Shown here: in pieces, positions 5,935 through 13,905 of the stretch
Layout of the letters: every line of letters starts with the position of its first letter
Position numbering within the stretch: position 1 is the first letter of the stretch
Assembly (NCBI GenBank): GCA_900753645.1
Contig: CAADZW010000157.1
Span: 1 to 15,048 of the forward strand
From: Bacilli bacterium
Lineage (GTDB): Bacteria > Bacillota_I > Bacilli_A > RF39 > UBA660
Length of the DNA: 15,048 nt
Direction of reading: 5' to 3'
Translations under genes and position numbers: made by a program
Notes under the pieces: generated by a model
Databases searched by the model: none
What the model was told of the DNA's origin: nothing
Seen by the model: the letters and a program-made list of their open reading frames with translations, nothing else

Positions 5935-8439
5935 TTATATTTTAAAATCATCCAAGAAATCATCGATAGTTAATATTTGTGAATCGACTTCATCTAATGA
6001 AATATCGATTATTTCTTCTTCAAATTCTTCTTGCTTCTCTTTGGTTTGTTTAATTAGCTCTATTTCTTCAAAACAATTTTGGATACCTTTTTTGTCGATA
6101 ACCGTACCAGTGGAATAACGATCGACAATCGGCAATTCTGTTACTTTCAAATACGATATGTCAGACGTTAAAATGCCAATTCTTTTAACGTTGATAAATG
6201 CCTTCAAAATTCGATACGGATTAGTTTTCACATCTCTTACTAATAAAACTCCTCTTCTAGCTCTAGTCGATAATTCAAATTCATTTATCTTTACTCTTTT
6301 ACCAGTCCCATTTGCAGTAATAAGCGTTACATATTCTGCTTCATCAAACAAAATGCCACTGACAACCTCGTCATCCTTTAAACTAATTGCCTTTACACCG
6401 CTAGCCTTAATGCCGACAACAGATATTTCATCAGTTTTATATCTTAGACCATAACCGTTTTTGGTTGCAATAAACACTTCACTACCGTTATTATCACAAA
6501 CACTGACTACTCTATCACCATCTTTTAATTTCATACAACTCATCGGTTTTGAATAACGAGTAACCTTAAATTCATCTAATTTTGTTCTTTTTACCAAACC
6601 ATGCTTGCTAAATAACGTAATATAGATGTTTTTAGTAAAGTCGTAAACCGGAATACTTTTAATGATACTTTCATCACTACTTATCTTAATAATATTACTA
6701 ATATGCTTACCTAGTTCTTTCCATTTTAAATCAGGAATTTCATAAACTGGGACATACAAATAATTGCCTAAATCAGTAAATAACAACAACGTGTCTAAAG
6801 TATTCATTTGATATAGGCCGATTAAATAATCATTTTCTTTGACTAAGGTTTCTTCCTCACTAGCCTTGAAACTTCTTAAGGAAACCCTTTTAACGTATCC
6901 TTGTTTCGTCACTACGACAACACAATCCTCTTTAGCAATCATCGAAGTCGTATCGATTTTTATTTCGTTTACTTCATCTTCGATGGCCGTTTTTCTCGGT
7001 GTTGCATACTCTTTCTTAATGGCTTTTAATTCATCTTTCATCACGTTTTTTAGTTTATTTTCATCGTTTAAAATACCTTCCAAAAAATCGATCATCAATT
7101 TTAGATTGTCTTTTCGTTCTAACAATTCTGTAACATCCGTATTTGTTAATTTGTATAATTGCAACATAACTATGGCTTCAGCTTGTTTTTCGGTAAATTG
7201 AAATTCCTTTACCAAATTATCTTTAGCATCCATTTTGTTTTTAGAAGCTCTGATTGTTTTAATTACGGCATCTAAAATCGATAATGCTTTGATTAGACCT
7301 TCAACAATATGCATTTCTGCTTTTGCATGATCTAAATCAAATTTAGTTCTTTTCAAAACAACTTCTTTTTGATGAGCAATATAGGCATCTAAAATAGGTA
7401 TAATTCCCAAAGTCATCGGACGATTATTTACTATCGCCACCATATTATAATTATACGCTATTTGCATATCAGTGTTTTTAAGTAAATAGTTGACAATCAA
7501 TTCACTATTAGCATCCTTTTTTAAATCGACAACGATAGTCGCTGGATTCTCTAAATCGGATTCATCCCTTACCTCAATTATCCCATCGACCTTTTTATCA
7601 ATTCTGATTTCATCGATTTTCCTTACTAAATTAGCTTTATTTACGTCAAATGGAATCTCACTAATAACTATTTGAACTTTTCCTTTAGTGTTGATAATCT
7701 CATACTTTGACTTGACAATAACTTTACCACGACCAGTTGTAAAGGCATCGATTATTCCTTGTTTACCACAAGCAATACCACCAGTTGGAAAATCAGGGCC
7801 TTTGACAATATCTAAAATCGTATCTAAATGACAGTTAGGGCTGTCAATTCTTTTTATGGTAGCATCGATTACTTCACCTAAATTATGTGGGGGAATATTC
7901 GTCGCATAACCTGCACTTATTCCGTTAGATCCATTCACTAAAAGGTTAGGAAATTTGGCTGGTAGAACAGTCGGCTCGAATAAGGTATCATCATAATTAT
8001 AAGTCATAATCACAGTATCTTTATTGATATCTTTTAACAACTCATTACTTATTTTTGAAAGTCTTGCTTCGGTATAACGATAAGCAGCTGGACTATCACC
8101 ATCCATCGAACCATTATTTCCATGCATATCAATATAAGTTGTGTTTTGTTTCCACCATTGACTCATTCTAACCATAGCTTCATATATCGAAGAATCTCCG
8201 TGTGGATGATAATGTCCCATTACATCACCGACTGTCTTAGCCGATTTGCGATATGGCTTATCATAAGTGTTTTTCTCTTGATACATTGTATACAATATTC
8301 TTCTTTGAACTGGCTTTAAACCATCTCTTACATCTGGTAAAGCACGATCTTGGATGATAGTTTTAGAATATCTTCCAAACCTTTCACCCATGATATCTTC
8401 TAATGAATAATCGTATATTTTTTTTAAGACATCTTGCAT
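5935..8439 (-). CDS. parC: DNA topoisomerase IV subunit A
   Basis: This type IIA topoisomerase subunit cleaves and rejoins DNA, and with ParE decatenates daughter chromosomes. It is 834 aa and closely resembles Staphylococcus GrlA throughout. The winged-helix cleavage domain holds RYSKTIIQDRALPDVRDG (23-40), HPHGDSSIYEAMVR (78-91) and the catalytic Tyr122 in AAYRYTEA. Quinolone-site residues are Ser83 and Glu87, matching the wild-type S. aureus Ser80 and Glu84. The C-terminal DNA-wrapping blades begin around residue 495. They lack the GyrA-box QRRGGKG and instead show RARRGVLLVRDVKTNP, which argues for ParC rather than GyrA. An acidic tail (about 795-834) closes the protein. It starts 3 bases after the stop of the sugar-transferase-like gene, with AGGTAGGTG before the ATG, so it is translated as part of the parE operon. 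Confidence 0.95.
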   Translation of the reverse strand: MQDVLKKIYDYSLEDIMGERFGRYSKTIIQDRALPDVRDGLKPVQRRILYTMYQEKNTYDKPYRKSAKTVGDVMGHYHPHGDSSIYEAMVRMSQWWKQNTTYIDMHGNNGSMDGDSPAAYRYTEARLSKISNELLKDINKDTVIMTYNYDDTLFEPTVLPAKFPNLLVNGSNGISAGYATNIPPHNLGEVIDATIKRIDSPNCHLDTILDIVKGPDFPTGGIACGKQGIIDAFTTGRGKVIVKSKYEIINTKGKVQIVISEIPFDVNKANLVRKIDEIRIDKKVDGIIEVRDESDLENPATIVVDLKKDANSELIVNYLLKNTDMQIAYNYNMVAIVNNRPMTLGIIPILDAYIAHQKEVVLKRTKFDLDHAKAEMHIVEGLIKALSILDAVIKTIRASKNKMDAKDNLVKEFQFTEKQAEAIVMLQLYKLTNTDVTELLERKDNLKLMIDFLEGILNDENKLKNVMKDELKAIKKEYATPRKTAIEDEVNEIKIDTTSMIAKEDCVVVVTKQGYVKRVSLRSFKASEEETLVKENDYLIGLYQMNTLDTLLLFTDLGNYLYVPVYEIPDLKWKELGKHISNIIKISSDESIIKSIPVYDFTKNIYITLFSKHGLVKRTKLDEFKVTRYSKPMSCMKLKDGDRVVSVCDNNGSEVFIATKNGYGLRYKTDEISVVGIKASGVKAISLKDDEVVSGILFDEAEYVTLITANGTGKRVKINEFELSTRARRGVLLVRDVKTNPYRILKAFINVKRIGILTSDISYLKVTELPIVDRYSTGTVIDKKGIQNCFEEIELIKQTKEKQEEFEEEIIDISLDEVDSQILTIDDFLDDFKI

Positions 8440-8442
8440 AAT

Positions 8443-8988
8443 TCACCTACCTAATATCCTTTTAAAAATCGTTTTTAATGACTTGAAAAATATTTTGATA
8501 TCAAATGATAAACTTAAATTATCATAATACTCGATATCGCATTTTAAAGTAGCCTTATAACTTAGTTTTCTTCCATCATAAACTTGCGATAAACTAATAA
8601 TTCCTGGCTTTACCATATATCGTTTCGGACTTATTTCTCCTTCTGGTAATTTTTCACCACAAATAAAAGCACGTGGTCCGATTAAAGACATGTCCCCTTT
8701 TAAAACATTGAAAAGTTGCGGTAATTCATTTAAACCTGTATTATCGATAAATTTACTCAATTTATTGTAATGACTATTACCATCAGCATCATATATTCTA
8801 GTTCTTATCTTGTACATATAAAATGGTTGTTTATTTTTTCCTTCTCTTGGTATTCTAATATCAATTAAAGGCAAACCTAAATTAAATAAAGTTATAAGTA
8901 AAACAATTAGCATTAATGGTAAAGTTAAAATGATGAATATTAGCGATAAAACTATATCTAATATTCTTTTTAAAATTAAATATTTCAT
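8443..8988 (-). CDS. Sugar transferase (monotopic phosphoglycosyl transferase family), divergent
   Basis: This 181-aa protein belongs to the bacterial sugar transferase family (PF02397; PglC/WcaJ type), which moves a sugar-phosphate from a UDP-sugar to undecaprenyl phosphate at the inner membrane face. It is the short, PglC-like form: a re-entrant membrane helix KRILDIVLS through Pro24, then the catalytic core. Conserved pieces are PFYMYKIRT (55-63), ELPQLFNVLKGDMSLIGPR (88-106), RYMVKPGI (123-130) and DIEYYDNLSLSFDIKI (151-166). Departures are clear. The Asp-Glu dyad reads Asn87-Glu88, so the expected nucleophilic Asp is Asn. GPxFFRQ is replaced by LPLIDIR, KPGITGL is KPGIISL, and GPRP is GPRA. 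It lies between parE (ATGA overlap) and parC (3-base gap), so it is cotranscribed with topoisomerase IV. It may be a specialised subfamily, or may not act as a standard transferase. Confidence 0.85.
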   Translation of the reverse strand: MKYLILKRILDIVLSLIFIILTLPLMLIVLLITLFNLGLPLIDIRIPREGKNKQPFYMYKIRTRIYDADGNSHYNKLSKFIDNTGLNELPQLFNVLKGDMSLIGPRAFICGEKLPEGEISPKRYMVKPGIISLSQVYDGRKLSYKATLKCDIEYYDNLSLSFDIKIFFKSLKTIFKRILGR

Positions 8989-10886
8989 TTGCGATAATCA
9001 TCCTGTAAAGTAAAATCGACGTTTTCTTCAATCCACTCTTTGCGAGGCTCTACTTTGTCTCCCATTAATATGTTTACCCTCTTTTCAGCTAAGGCTACAT
9101 CGGTTATATTGACCTTAACTAAACTCCTAGTTTCTGGATTCATCGTCGTTATCCAAAGTTGTTCAGCGTTCATTTCCCCTAATCCTTTATAACGTTGAGT
9201 TTCTAACTTTATTTTACTTTTTTCTAATATTTCTTTTCGTTGCTCATCAGTCCAAGCATAATAGGTTGTTTTACCATTAAACAACTTATATAAAGGTGGC
9301 ATCGCAATATATAATTTACCATTTTCGATTAAAGGTTTCATATAACGATAAAAAAACGTTAATAATAAAACCTGAATATGTGCGCCATCATCATCAGCAT
9401 CTGTCATAATAATGACTTTATCATAATTACAATCTTTAATTTCAAAGTCACTACCTACTCCCGCTCCAACGGTATGAATAATTGTATTTATTTCCTCATT
9501 CTTAAGAATCTCTTCTAATCTAGTTTTTTCGCAATTTAATACCTTACCTCTTAGTGGTAAAATAGCCTGGAATTTCCGATCTCGACCTTGTTTAGCCGAA
9601 CCACCAGCTGATTCTCCCTCGACTAAAAACAGTTCGTTTTTACTAGGGTTTTTGACTTGAGCAGGTGTTAATTTTCCTGATAATGCCTGCTCTTTTTTAT
9701 TCTTTCCTTTACCATTTCTAGCCTCATCACGAGCTTTACGAGCCGCTTCTCTAACCATTTTACTTTTGATCATTTTGTTTAAAATATTAGTAGCAATTTC
9801 TTTATTTTCTTCTAAGAAAAATTGTAACTTTTCACTGATAACTGCTTCGACCGCAGTTCTAGCTACTGGCGTTCCTAACTTGGATTTAGTTTGCCCTTCA
9901 AACTGCAATAATGATTCTTTAATTTGAACACTGATTATCGCTGTCAATCCTTCACGAGTGTCTGATCCTTCTAAATTTTTATCTTTATTTTTTAAATAAC
10001 CATTATTCTTAGCATAATCATTAAACACCCTTGTTAAAGCTGTTTTAAAGCCAACTTCGTGCGTTCCACCATCGGTCGTTTTAACATTATTAGCAAAACT
10101 AATAATATTTTCAGAATAAGTATCTGTGTATTGAAATGCCACTTCAATATTAATTCCCTCTTTAGAACCTTGAAATTGAACGACTTTGTGAAGCTCACTT
10201 TTTCCGTCGTTTAAATATTCAACAAATGATTTTAGCCCATTTTCATAGCAGAATACCTCTTGTTTATTATCTTCTTCATCGATTACTTCGACAGTTAAAC
10301 CTTTTAATAAAAAAGCGGATTCTTGCATTCTTTCACAGACTGTTGTAAAAGAAAAATTAAGTGAATTAAATATTTGTGGATCAGGCATAAAACGTACTTT
10401 AGTTCCAGTACGATTAGTTTTTTCTATTTTTTTTAATGGTATCTTTACTTTTCCGCCATCTCCAAACCTAATATAATTTACATATCCATCTCTTTTAATT
10501 GTAACTTCCATCCATTTGCTTAAAGCATTAACAACTGATGCCCCCACACCATGTAGTCCACCGGATACTTTATATCCGGAATTTTCAAACTTTCCACCTG
10601 CATGTAAGACGGTATAAATTACTTCTGGAGTACTCATACCTGATGCATGAATACCAACGGGAACACCTCTACCTTCATCTTCGACACTGACAGAATGATC
10701 TGCATGAAGAACGATTTTAATCTTTTTCCCAAAACCATTTAATACTTCGTCGATACTGTTATCGACAATCTCCCATATTAAGTGATGTAAACCTCTTTTA
10801 TCAGTTGAGCCAATATACATACCAGGACGTTTTCTTACTGCTTCTAGTCCTTCTAATATCTTGATTGAACTCTCATTGTATGCCAT
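8985..10886 (-). CDS. parE: DNA topoisomerase IV subunit B
   Basis: This ATPase subunit of topoisomerase IV is 633 aa and closely matches Staphylococcus GrlB. The GHKL ATPase domain has Glu39/Asn43 (WEIVDNSID), DEGRGVPVG (70-78) and an intact ATP lid with GGLHGVGASVVNALS (109-123). A transducer domain follows. The TOPRIM domain shows EGESAGGSA (423-431), DADDDG (496-501) and RYKGLGEMN (565-573). Catalytic metal ligands Glu423, Asp496 and Asp498 are present. Residue 425 is Glu where GyrB/ParE usually have Asp (EGDSAGGSA), a quinolone-associated site. The ATG has AAAGGTGA upstream and a good promoter. Its TGA overlaps the start of the sugar-transferase-like gene by four bases (ATGA), implying translational coupling. 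Confidence 0.96.
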   Translation of the reverse strand: MAYNESSIKILEGLEAVRKRPGMYIGSTDKRGLHHLIWEIVDNSIDEVLNGFGKKIKIVLHADHSVSVEDEGRGVPVGIHASGMSTPEVIYTVLHAGGKFENSGYKVSGGLHGVGASVVNALSKWMEVTIKRDGYVNYIRFGDGGKVKIPLKKIEKTNRTGTKVRFMPDPQIFNSLNFSFTTVCERMQESAFLLKGLTVEVIDEEDNKQEVFCYENGLKSFVEYLNDGKSELHKVVQFQGSKEGINIEVAFQYTDTYSENIISFANNVKTTDGGTHEVGFKTALTRVFNDYAKNNGYLKNKDKNLEGSDTREGLTAIISVQIKESLLQFEGQTKSKLGTPVARTAVEAVISEKLQFFLEENKEIATNILNKMIKSKMVREAARKARDEARNGKGKNKKEQALSGKLTPAQVKNPSKNELFLVEGESAGGSAKQGRDRKFQAILPLRGKVLNCEKTRLEEILKNEEINTIIHTVGAGVGSDFEIKDCNYDKVIIMTDADDDGAHIQVLLLTFFYRYMKPLIENGKLYIAMPPLYKLFNGKTTYYAWTDEQRKEILEKSKIKLETQRYKGLGEMNAEQLWITTMNPETRSLVKVNITDVALAEKRVNILMGDKVEPRKEWIEENVDFTLQDDYRK

Positions 10887-10901
10887 AATATCACCTTTAT
10901 C

Positions 10902-10930
10902 ATTATATCTTAAAAATCTTTATTTTTCAA
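10902..10930 (-). promoter_or_regulatory. Promoter of the parE operon
   Basis: -35 TTGAAA (10925-10930), a 17-base spacer and a perfect -10 TATAAT (10902-10907) on the minus strand, 15 bases before the parE ATG. The resulting untranslated leader is very short. Confidence 0.75.
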
Positions 10931-10969
10931 GTCAAACCTAATTAATAAAGATTTAATCCTAATTACTTG

Positions 10970-10999
10970 TTTACAAATCATGATTAAATGTGCTAAAAT
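10970..10999 (+). promoter_or_regulatory. Probable promoter of the rnhC operon
   Basis: -35 TTTACA (10970-10975), an 18-base spacer and -10 TAAAAT (10994-10999) preceded by TGC (extended -10). The start point would fall near 11005, only about 11 bases before the chosen rnhC ATG, so the leader would hold little more than the ribosome binding site. Confidence 0.5.
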
Positions 11000-11015
11000 A
11001 CTGGTAGGTGATTCC

Positions 11016-11972
11016 ATGACTATTACTTTAAAAGTTAGCGAAAACACAAAAGAAAAAATGATCGAATATTTCGAAGACAAAAAAAGACCAAAGACACCTG
11101 ATTATGCTGTATTCCAAGCCGATGAAGCAGATACTGTCGTTACATTATATAATTCAGGAAAAGTTGTCTTTCAAGGTGTCAGTGCTGATATCGATGCTAA
11201 TATGTGGAAAGAAATGGAAAAACATTTAAATCCTACTAAAAAAATCGAAATGACTAACAGTGCCGATAAGAAGAAAGAAAAAACAATCGATAAAATAGAT
11301 CCAAAGATTTATTATGCCAATACTATCGGTTCCGATGAAGTAGGTACAGGTGATTATTTTGGCCCAATCGTTGTCACTGCTACTTATGTAGCTAAAGAAA
11401 ACATTCCTTTTTTAGAAGAATTAGGTGTTAAAGATTCTAAAAAGTTGACCGACGATAAAATCTTAGAAATAGTTCCCAAAATAATTGAGAAAATACCATA
11501 TGAATGTATTATTTTAAATAATAAAGATTACAACGAAAATTACAGTGTTGATATGAACATGAATAAGGTTAAAGCTATCTTACACAATAAAGTACTAGGT
11601 AAGATATTAAATAAATATCAAGCTGATTATATAGTTGTCGATCAATTTGCCAAACCTTACGTTTATTATAGTTATCTAAAAGAAACCAATTATGTTAAAA
11701 ACATTACTTTTATTACTAAAGCTGAGGATAAATGTTTATCTGTTGCTTGTGCATCGTTGATTAGTCGCTTTGTATTTTTAAAAGAATTCAACAAATTAGG
11801 TGAAAAACTAGGGGTATTTTTAATTAAAGGTGCTAGTGATAAGGTCGATGAACTAGGATGTAAAATTGCCGATAAATATGGCTTTGACAAGTTAAAAGAA
11901 ATAGCTAAATTAAATTTTAAAAACACACTAAGAATTAAAGAAAAATTACAAATAGGAGATGATAATATATGA
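11016..11972 (+). CDS. rnhC: Ribonuclease HIII
   Basis: RNase HIII cuts the RNA strand of RNA-DNA hybrids in the cytoplasm, removing primers and R-loops. The protein is 318 aa from the chosen start, normal for the family. Residues 1-80 resemble the N-terminal TBP-like substrate-binding domain, followed by a Lys-rich linker (84-97). The catalytic domain begins with GSDEVGTGDYFGPIVV (105-120), a clear RNase HIII signature with Asp107 and Glu108; Asp209 in YIVVDQF is a likely further metal ligand. The frame opens earlier at 10980, but that ATG has no ribosome binding site and the probable promoter lies inside the extra 12 codons. The ATG at 11016 has TAGGTGA just upstream. The TGA overlaps the next gene's ATG (ATGA). 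Confidence 0.94.
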   Translation: MTITLKVSENTKEKMIEYFEDKKRPKTPDYAVFQADEADTVVTLYNSGKVVFQGVSADIDANMWKEMEKHLNPTKKIEMTNSADKKKEKTIDKIDPKIYYANTIGSDEVGTGDYFGPIVVTATYVAKENIPFLEELGVKDSKKLTDDKILEIVPKIIEKIPYECIILNNKDYNENYSVDMNMNKVKAILHNKVLGKILNKYQADYIVVDQFAKPYVYYSYLKETNYVKNITFITKAEDKCLSVACASLISRFVFLKEFNKLGEKLGVFLIKGASDKVDELGCKIADKYGFDKLKEIAKLNFKNTLRIKEKLQIGDDNI

Positions 11973-12523
11973 ACAATAATTTAAAGGCAATCGACTTTGC
12001 ATGTCAATGTACAACAACTAAATATGGTTTAGAACAAACTAAAGCTGCATTAGCAATTTTTGCTAAAACTGGTCAAGCTAACTATTTTACTAAAGATAAT
12101 AATGGTCGTGTCGCCATTTCTAACGTTGGTCAAGAAATTACCGAAGCAGAATTATTAAAAAACATTGTAAAACTTAAAGCTACTAAAACCATGAATGGAA
12201 TTAGACAAATTCTTTCTTCTAACAAAAGTATTGAACAACCTGATTTAACACTTGAGGAATTTGAATACATAATGCATTCGTTATTGAGTAATTATGATTT
12301 AGTATCAGTAAAATATATACTGAACAAGTATACACATCTTTTCACTTCACTAGCTAATTCATTTGTCAATTCGCGTTATACGCAACAAAGATATACTAAA
12401 AATGATATTGATAGCAATTATAAAGATGATCCTCGTTCAGTAGAGTTATTAAATAAAATCGATCAATTTTATAGTTCGATAGTTCAGCAAAATAGTATCA
12501 CTAACGCACAAAAAGGTAATTAA
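11969..12523 (+). CDS. Hypothetical protein, 184 aa, translationally coupled to rnhC
   Basis: I do not recognise this family. The sequence is soluble and probably mostly helical, with no signal peptide or membrane helix. Residues 1-30 contain three Cys-free helix turns after CQC (12-14); residues 32-60 look like a small beta hairpin (GQANYFTKDNNGRVAIS); the rest is helical and ends in a polar tail. Its ATG overlaps the rnhC stop (ATGA), with AGGAG about 12 bases upstream, so the two proteins are probably made together. Its stop overlaps the murC stop, and its last codons form part of a shared terminator stem. A link to RNase HIII function is only suggested by the coupling. Confidence 0.72.
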   Translation: MNNNLKAIDFACQCTTTKYGLEQTKAALAIFAKTGQANYFTKDNNGRVAISNVGQEITEAELLKNIVKLKATKTMNGIRQILSSNKSIEQPDLTLEEFEYIMHSLLSNYDLVSVKYILNKYTHLFTSLANSFVNSRYTQQRYTKNDIDSNYKDDPRSVELLNKIDQFYSSIVQQNSITNAQKGN

Positions 12524-12536
12524 CTTACCTTTTTTT
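12510..12536. terminator. Bidirectional terminator between the rnhC operon and murC
   Basis: A perfect 10-bp stem AAAAAGGTAA/TTACCTTTTT (12510-12519 with 12525-12534) has a 5-base loop TTAAC. A T run (12530-12536) follows on the plus strand and a T run from the A tract follows on the minus strand. Both stop codons, TAA at 12521-12523 (plus) and 12520-12522 (minus), lie in the loop. Confidence 0.85.
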
Positions 12537-13830
12537 CTAATAATTCTTCATATTTATTTTGTAGAACATAAATATCTTTACTGCTCATAAATATCATTAC
12601 GGCATTTTTATGTTTCAATAATTTGTCAACCATATCTAAATTAATATACTCACCATTGTTTAATTTATCGATTATTACTTGACAGGTTACATCGTCATAA
12701 CCGATTTCTTCCCGATCAACACCAACATCCATGACATATGCTTTATCAGCTAAGTTTAAAGCATCAGCAAATTCTTGGGCCATTTCTTTCGTTCTAGATA
12801 AAGTATGAGTTTTTAAAATAGCAACAATTTCTTTGCCAGGATATTTTTGTCTAGCACCTTTTATTGTTACTTTTACTTCAGTAGGATGATGAGCATAATC
12901 ATCGATTGTAACAATATCGCCTATCACTTTTTCTTTAAATCTTCTTTTAGCACCTTGAAATGTTTTTAAATATTTCGCGACATCTTTAGCTTCTAGTCTT
13001 TCATAATAACAAACTCCAATAACCGCTAGAGCATTGAGTAGCATATGCTTACCATATAACGGTAAGTCAAAGTGACCATAATAATTTTCTTCTATAAAAA
13101 CATCAAAACTAGTTCCTTCGTTTGAAAATTCAACATCTTTAGCAATAATATCATTATCATCGTTTAAACCATAGAAGAAAATTGGAACATTAGTTTCTAA
13201 CATATGAGTATATGGATCATCACCACAGGCGATGACCATTTTTTCAGCTAATTTAGCATATTCTTGATAAGCTGATATAATATCATCGATATCTTTATAG
13301 TAATCAATATGATCTAATTCAATATTAGTAATGATGGCATAATAAGGAGTATAAGCTAAGAAATGTCGCTTATATTCGCAAGCTTCTAAAACAAAATATT
13401 CGTTTTCCTTATTAGCTTCACCAGTACCATCACCAATCAAATAATTACACCCAATAATGTTTTTCAAGACATGGCTTAACATTGCTGATGTTGTAGTTTT
13501 ACCATGACAACCAGCTACCGTAATTGTCTTAAACATTTTGGTAAGTTTTCCGACCATATCCTGATATGAATATATTTTTAAACCTAGTTCTTTAGCTCGT
13601 ACTATTTCCTCATGGGTATCTTTAAAAGCATTACCTTGTACTATAATCATATCTTCTTTGATGTTGTCTTTATTAAAATTATATATTTTAATACCCTTAT
13701 CCAACAATGCCTGTTCTGTAAAAAAATGATCCGGTTTATCACTACCTTCTACTTCATAACCTAAATCATTGAGTATTTGTGCTAAGGCACTCATTCCTGT
13801 TCCTTTTATTCCTACAAGAAAGTACTTCAT
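12520..13830 (-). CDS. murC: UDP-N-acetylmuramate--L-alanine ligase
   Basis: MurC adds L-Ala to UDP-MurNAc with ATP, the first amino-acid step of peptidoglycan precursor synthesis, in the cytoplasm. The protein is 436 aa, normal for the family. The N-terminal Rossmann domain opens with GIKGTGMSALA (7-17). The central Mur ligase domain has the P-loop GCHGKTTTSAML, then EACEYKRHF and TNIELDHIDYY. The C-terminal domain has IDDYAHHPTEV (substrate/ATP contacts) and THTLSRT. The usual FQPH element reads LKTH here. An upstream in-frame GTG (13839) overlaps the ribosome binding site, so I chose the ATG at 13830, with AGGTGA 6-7 bases ahead; MKYFLVGIKGTGM then matches typical MurC starts. Its presence argues for a cell wall. 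A weak promoter is upstream, and read-through from obg is possible. Confidence 0.95.
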   Translation of the reverse strand: MKYFLVGIKGTGMSALAQILNDLGYEVEGSDKPDHFFTEQALLDKGIKIYNFNKDNIKEDMIIVQGNAFKDTHEEIVRAKELGLKIYSYQDMVGKLTKMFKTITVAGCHGKTTTSAMLSHVLKNIIGCNYLIGDGTGEANKENEYFVLEACEYKRHFLAYTPYYAIITNIELDHIDYYKDIDDIISAYQEYAKLAEKMVIACGDDPYTHMLETNVPIFFYGLNDDNDIIAKDVEFSNEGTSFDVFIEENYYGHFDLPLYGKHMLLNALAVIGVCYYERLEAKDVAKYLKTFQGAKRRFKEKVIGDIVTIDDYAHHPTEVKVTIKGARQKYPGKEIVAILKTHTLSRTKEMAQEFADALNLADKAYVMDVGVDREEIGYDDVTCQVIIDKLNNGEYINLDMVDKLLKHKNAVMIFMSSKDIYVLQNKYEELLEKKVS

Positions 13831-13847
13831 TACCATCACCTACTATT

Positions 13848-13877
13848 ATTTTACACCACTACAACATAAAAAGTCCA
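13848..13877 (-). promoter_or_regulatory. Possible promoter of murC
   Basis: -10 TAAAAT (13848-13853) and a poor -35 TGGACT (13872-13877), spaced by 18 bases on the minus strand in the 75-base obg-murC gap. The gap shows only a weak A/T hairpin near 13893-13906 with no T run, so it is not convincing as an obg terminator. Confidence 0.35.
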
Positions 13878-13905
13878 TATTTTTACTTAAATTATTCAAA
13901 TAATA

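Noticed and set aside
6839..7201. 120-codon open frame on the plus strand opposite parC
   Set aside because: It has no plausible ribosome binding site or family match and is antisense to strongly conserved parC sequence. The same applies to 6158-6454, 7490-7675 and 8122-8319.
8443..8988. The sugar-transferase-like gene as a pseudogene
   Set aside because: The frame is intact, has tight start and stop junctions with parE and parC, and most family motifs are kept; altered function is more likely than decay.
10980..11015. Upstream in-frame ATG extending rnhC by 12 codons
   Set aside because: It has no ribosome binding site, and a probable promoter with -10 at 10994 lies inside the extension. 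The ATG at 11016 has TAGGTGA directly upstream and gives a normal RNase HIII N-terminus.
8985..11972. UGA read as Trp (code 4)
   Set aside because: TGA ends parE, rnhC and the sugar transferase gene exactly where conserved proteins end, and Trp is encoded by TGG throughout.
13831..13839. Upstream in-frame GTG/ATG starts for murC
   Set aside because: They fall on the AGGTGATGG ribosome binding site. The ATG at 13830 is properly spaced and matches typical MurC N-termini.
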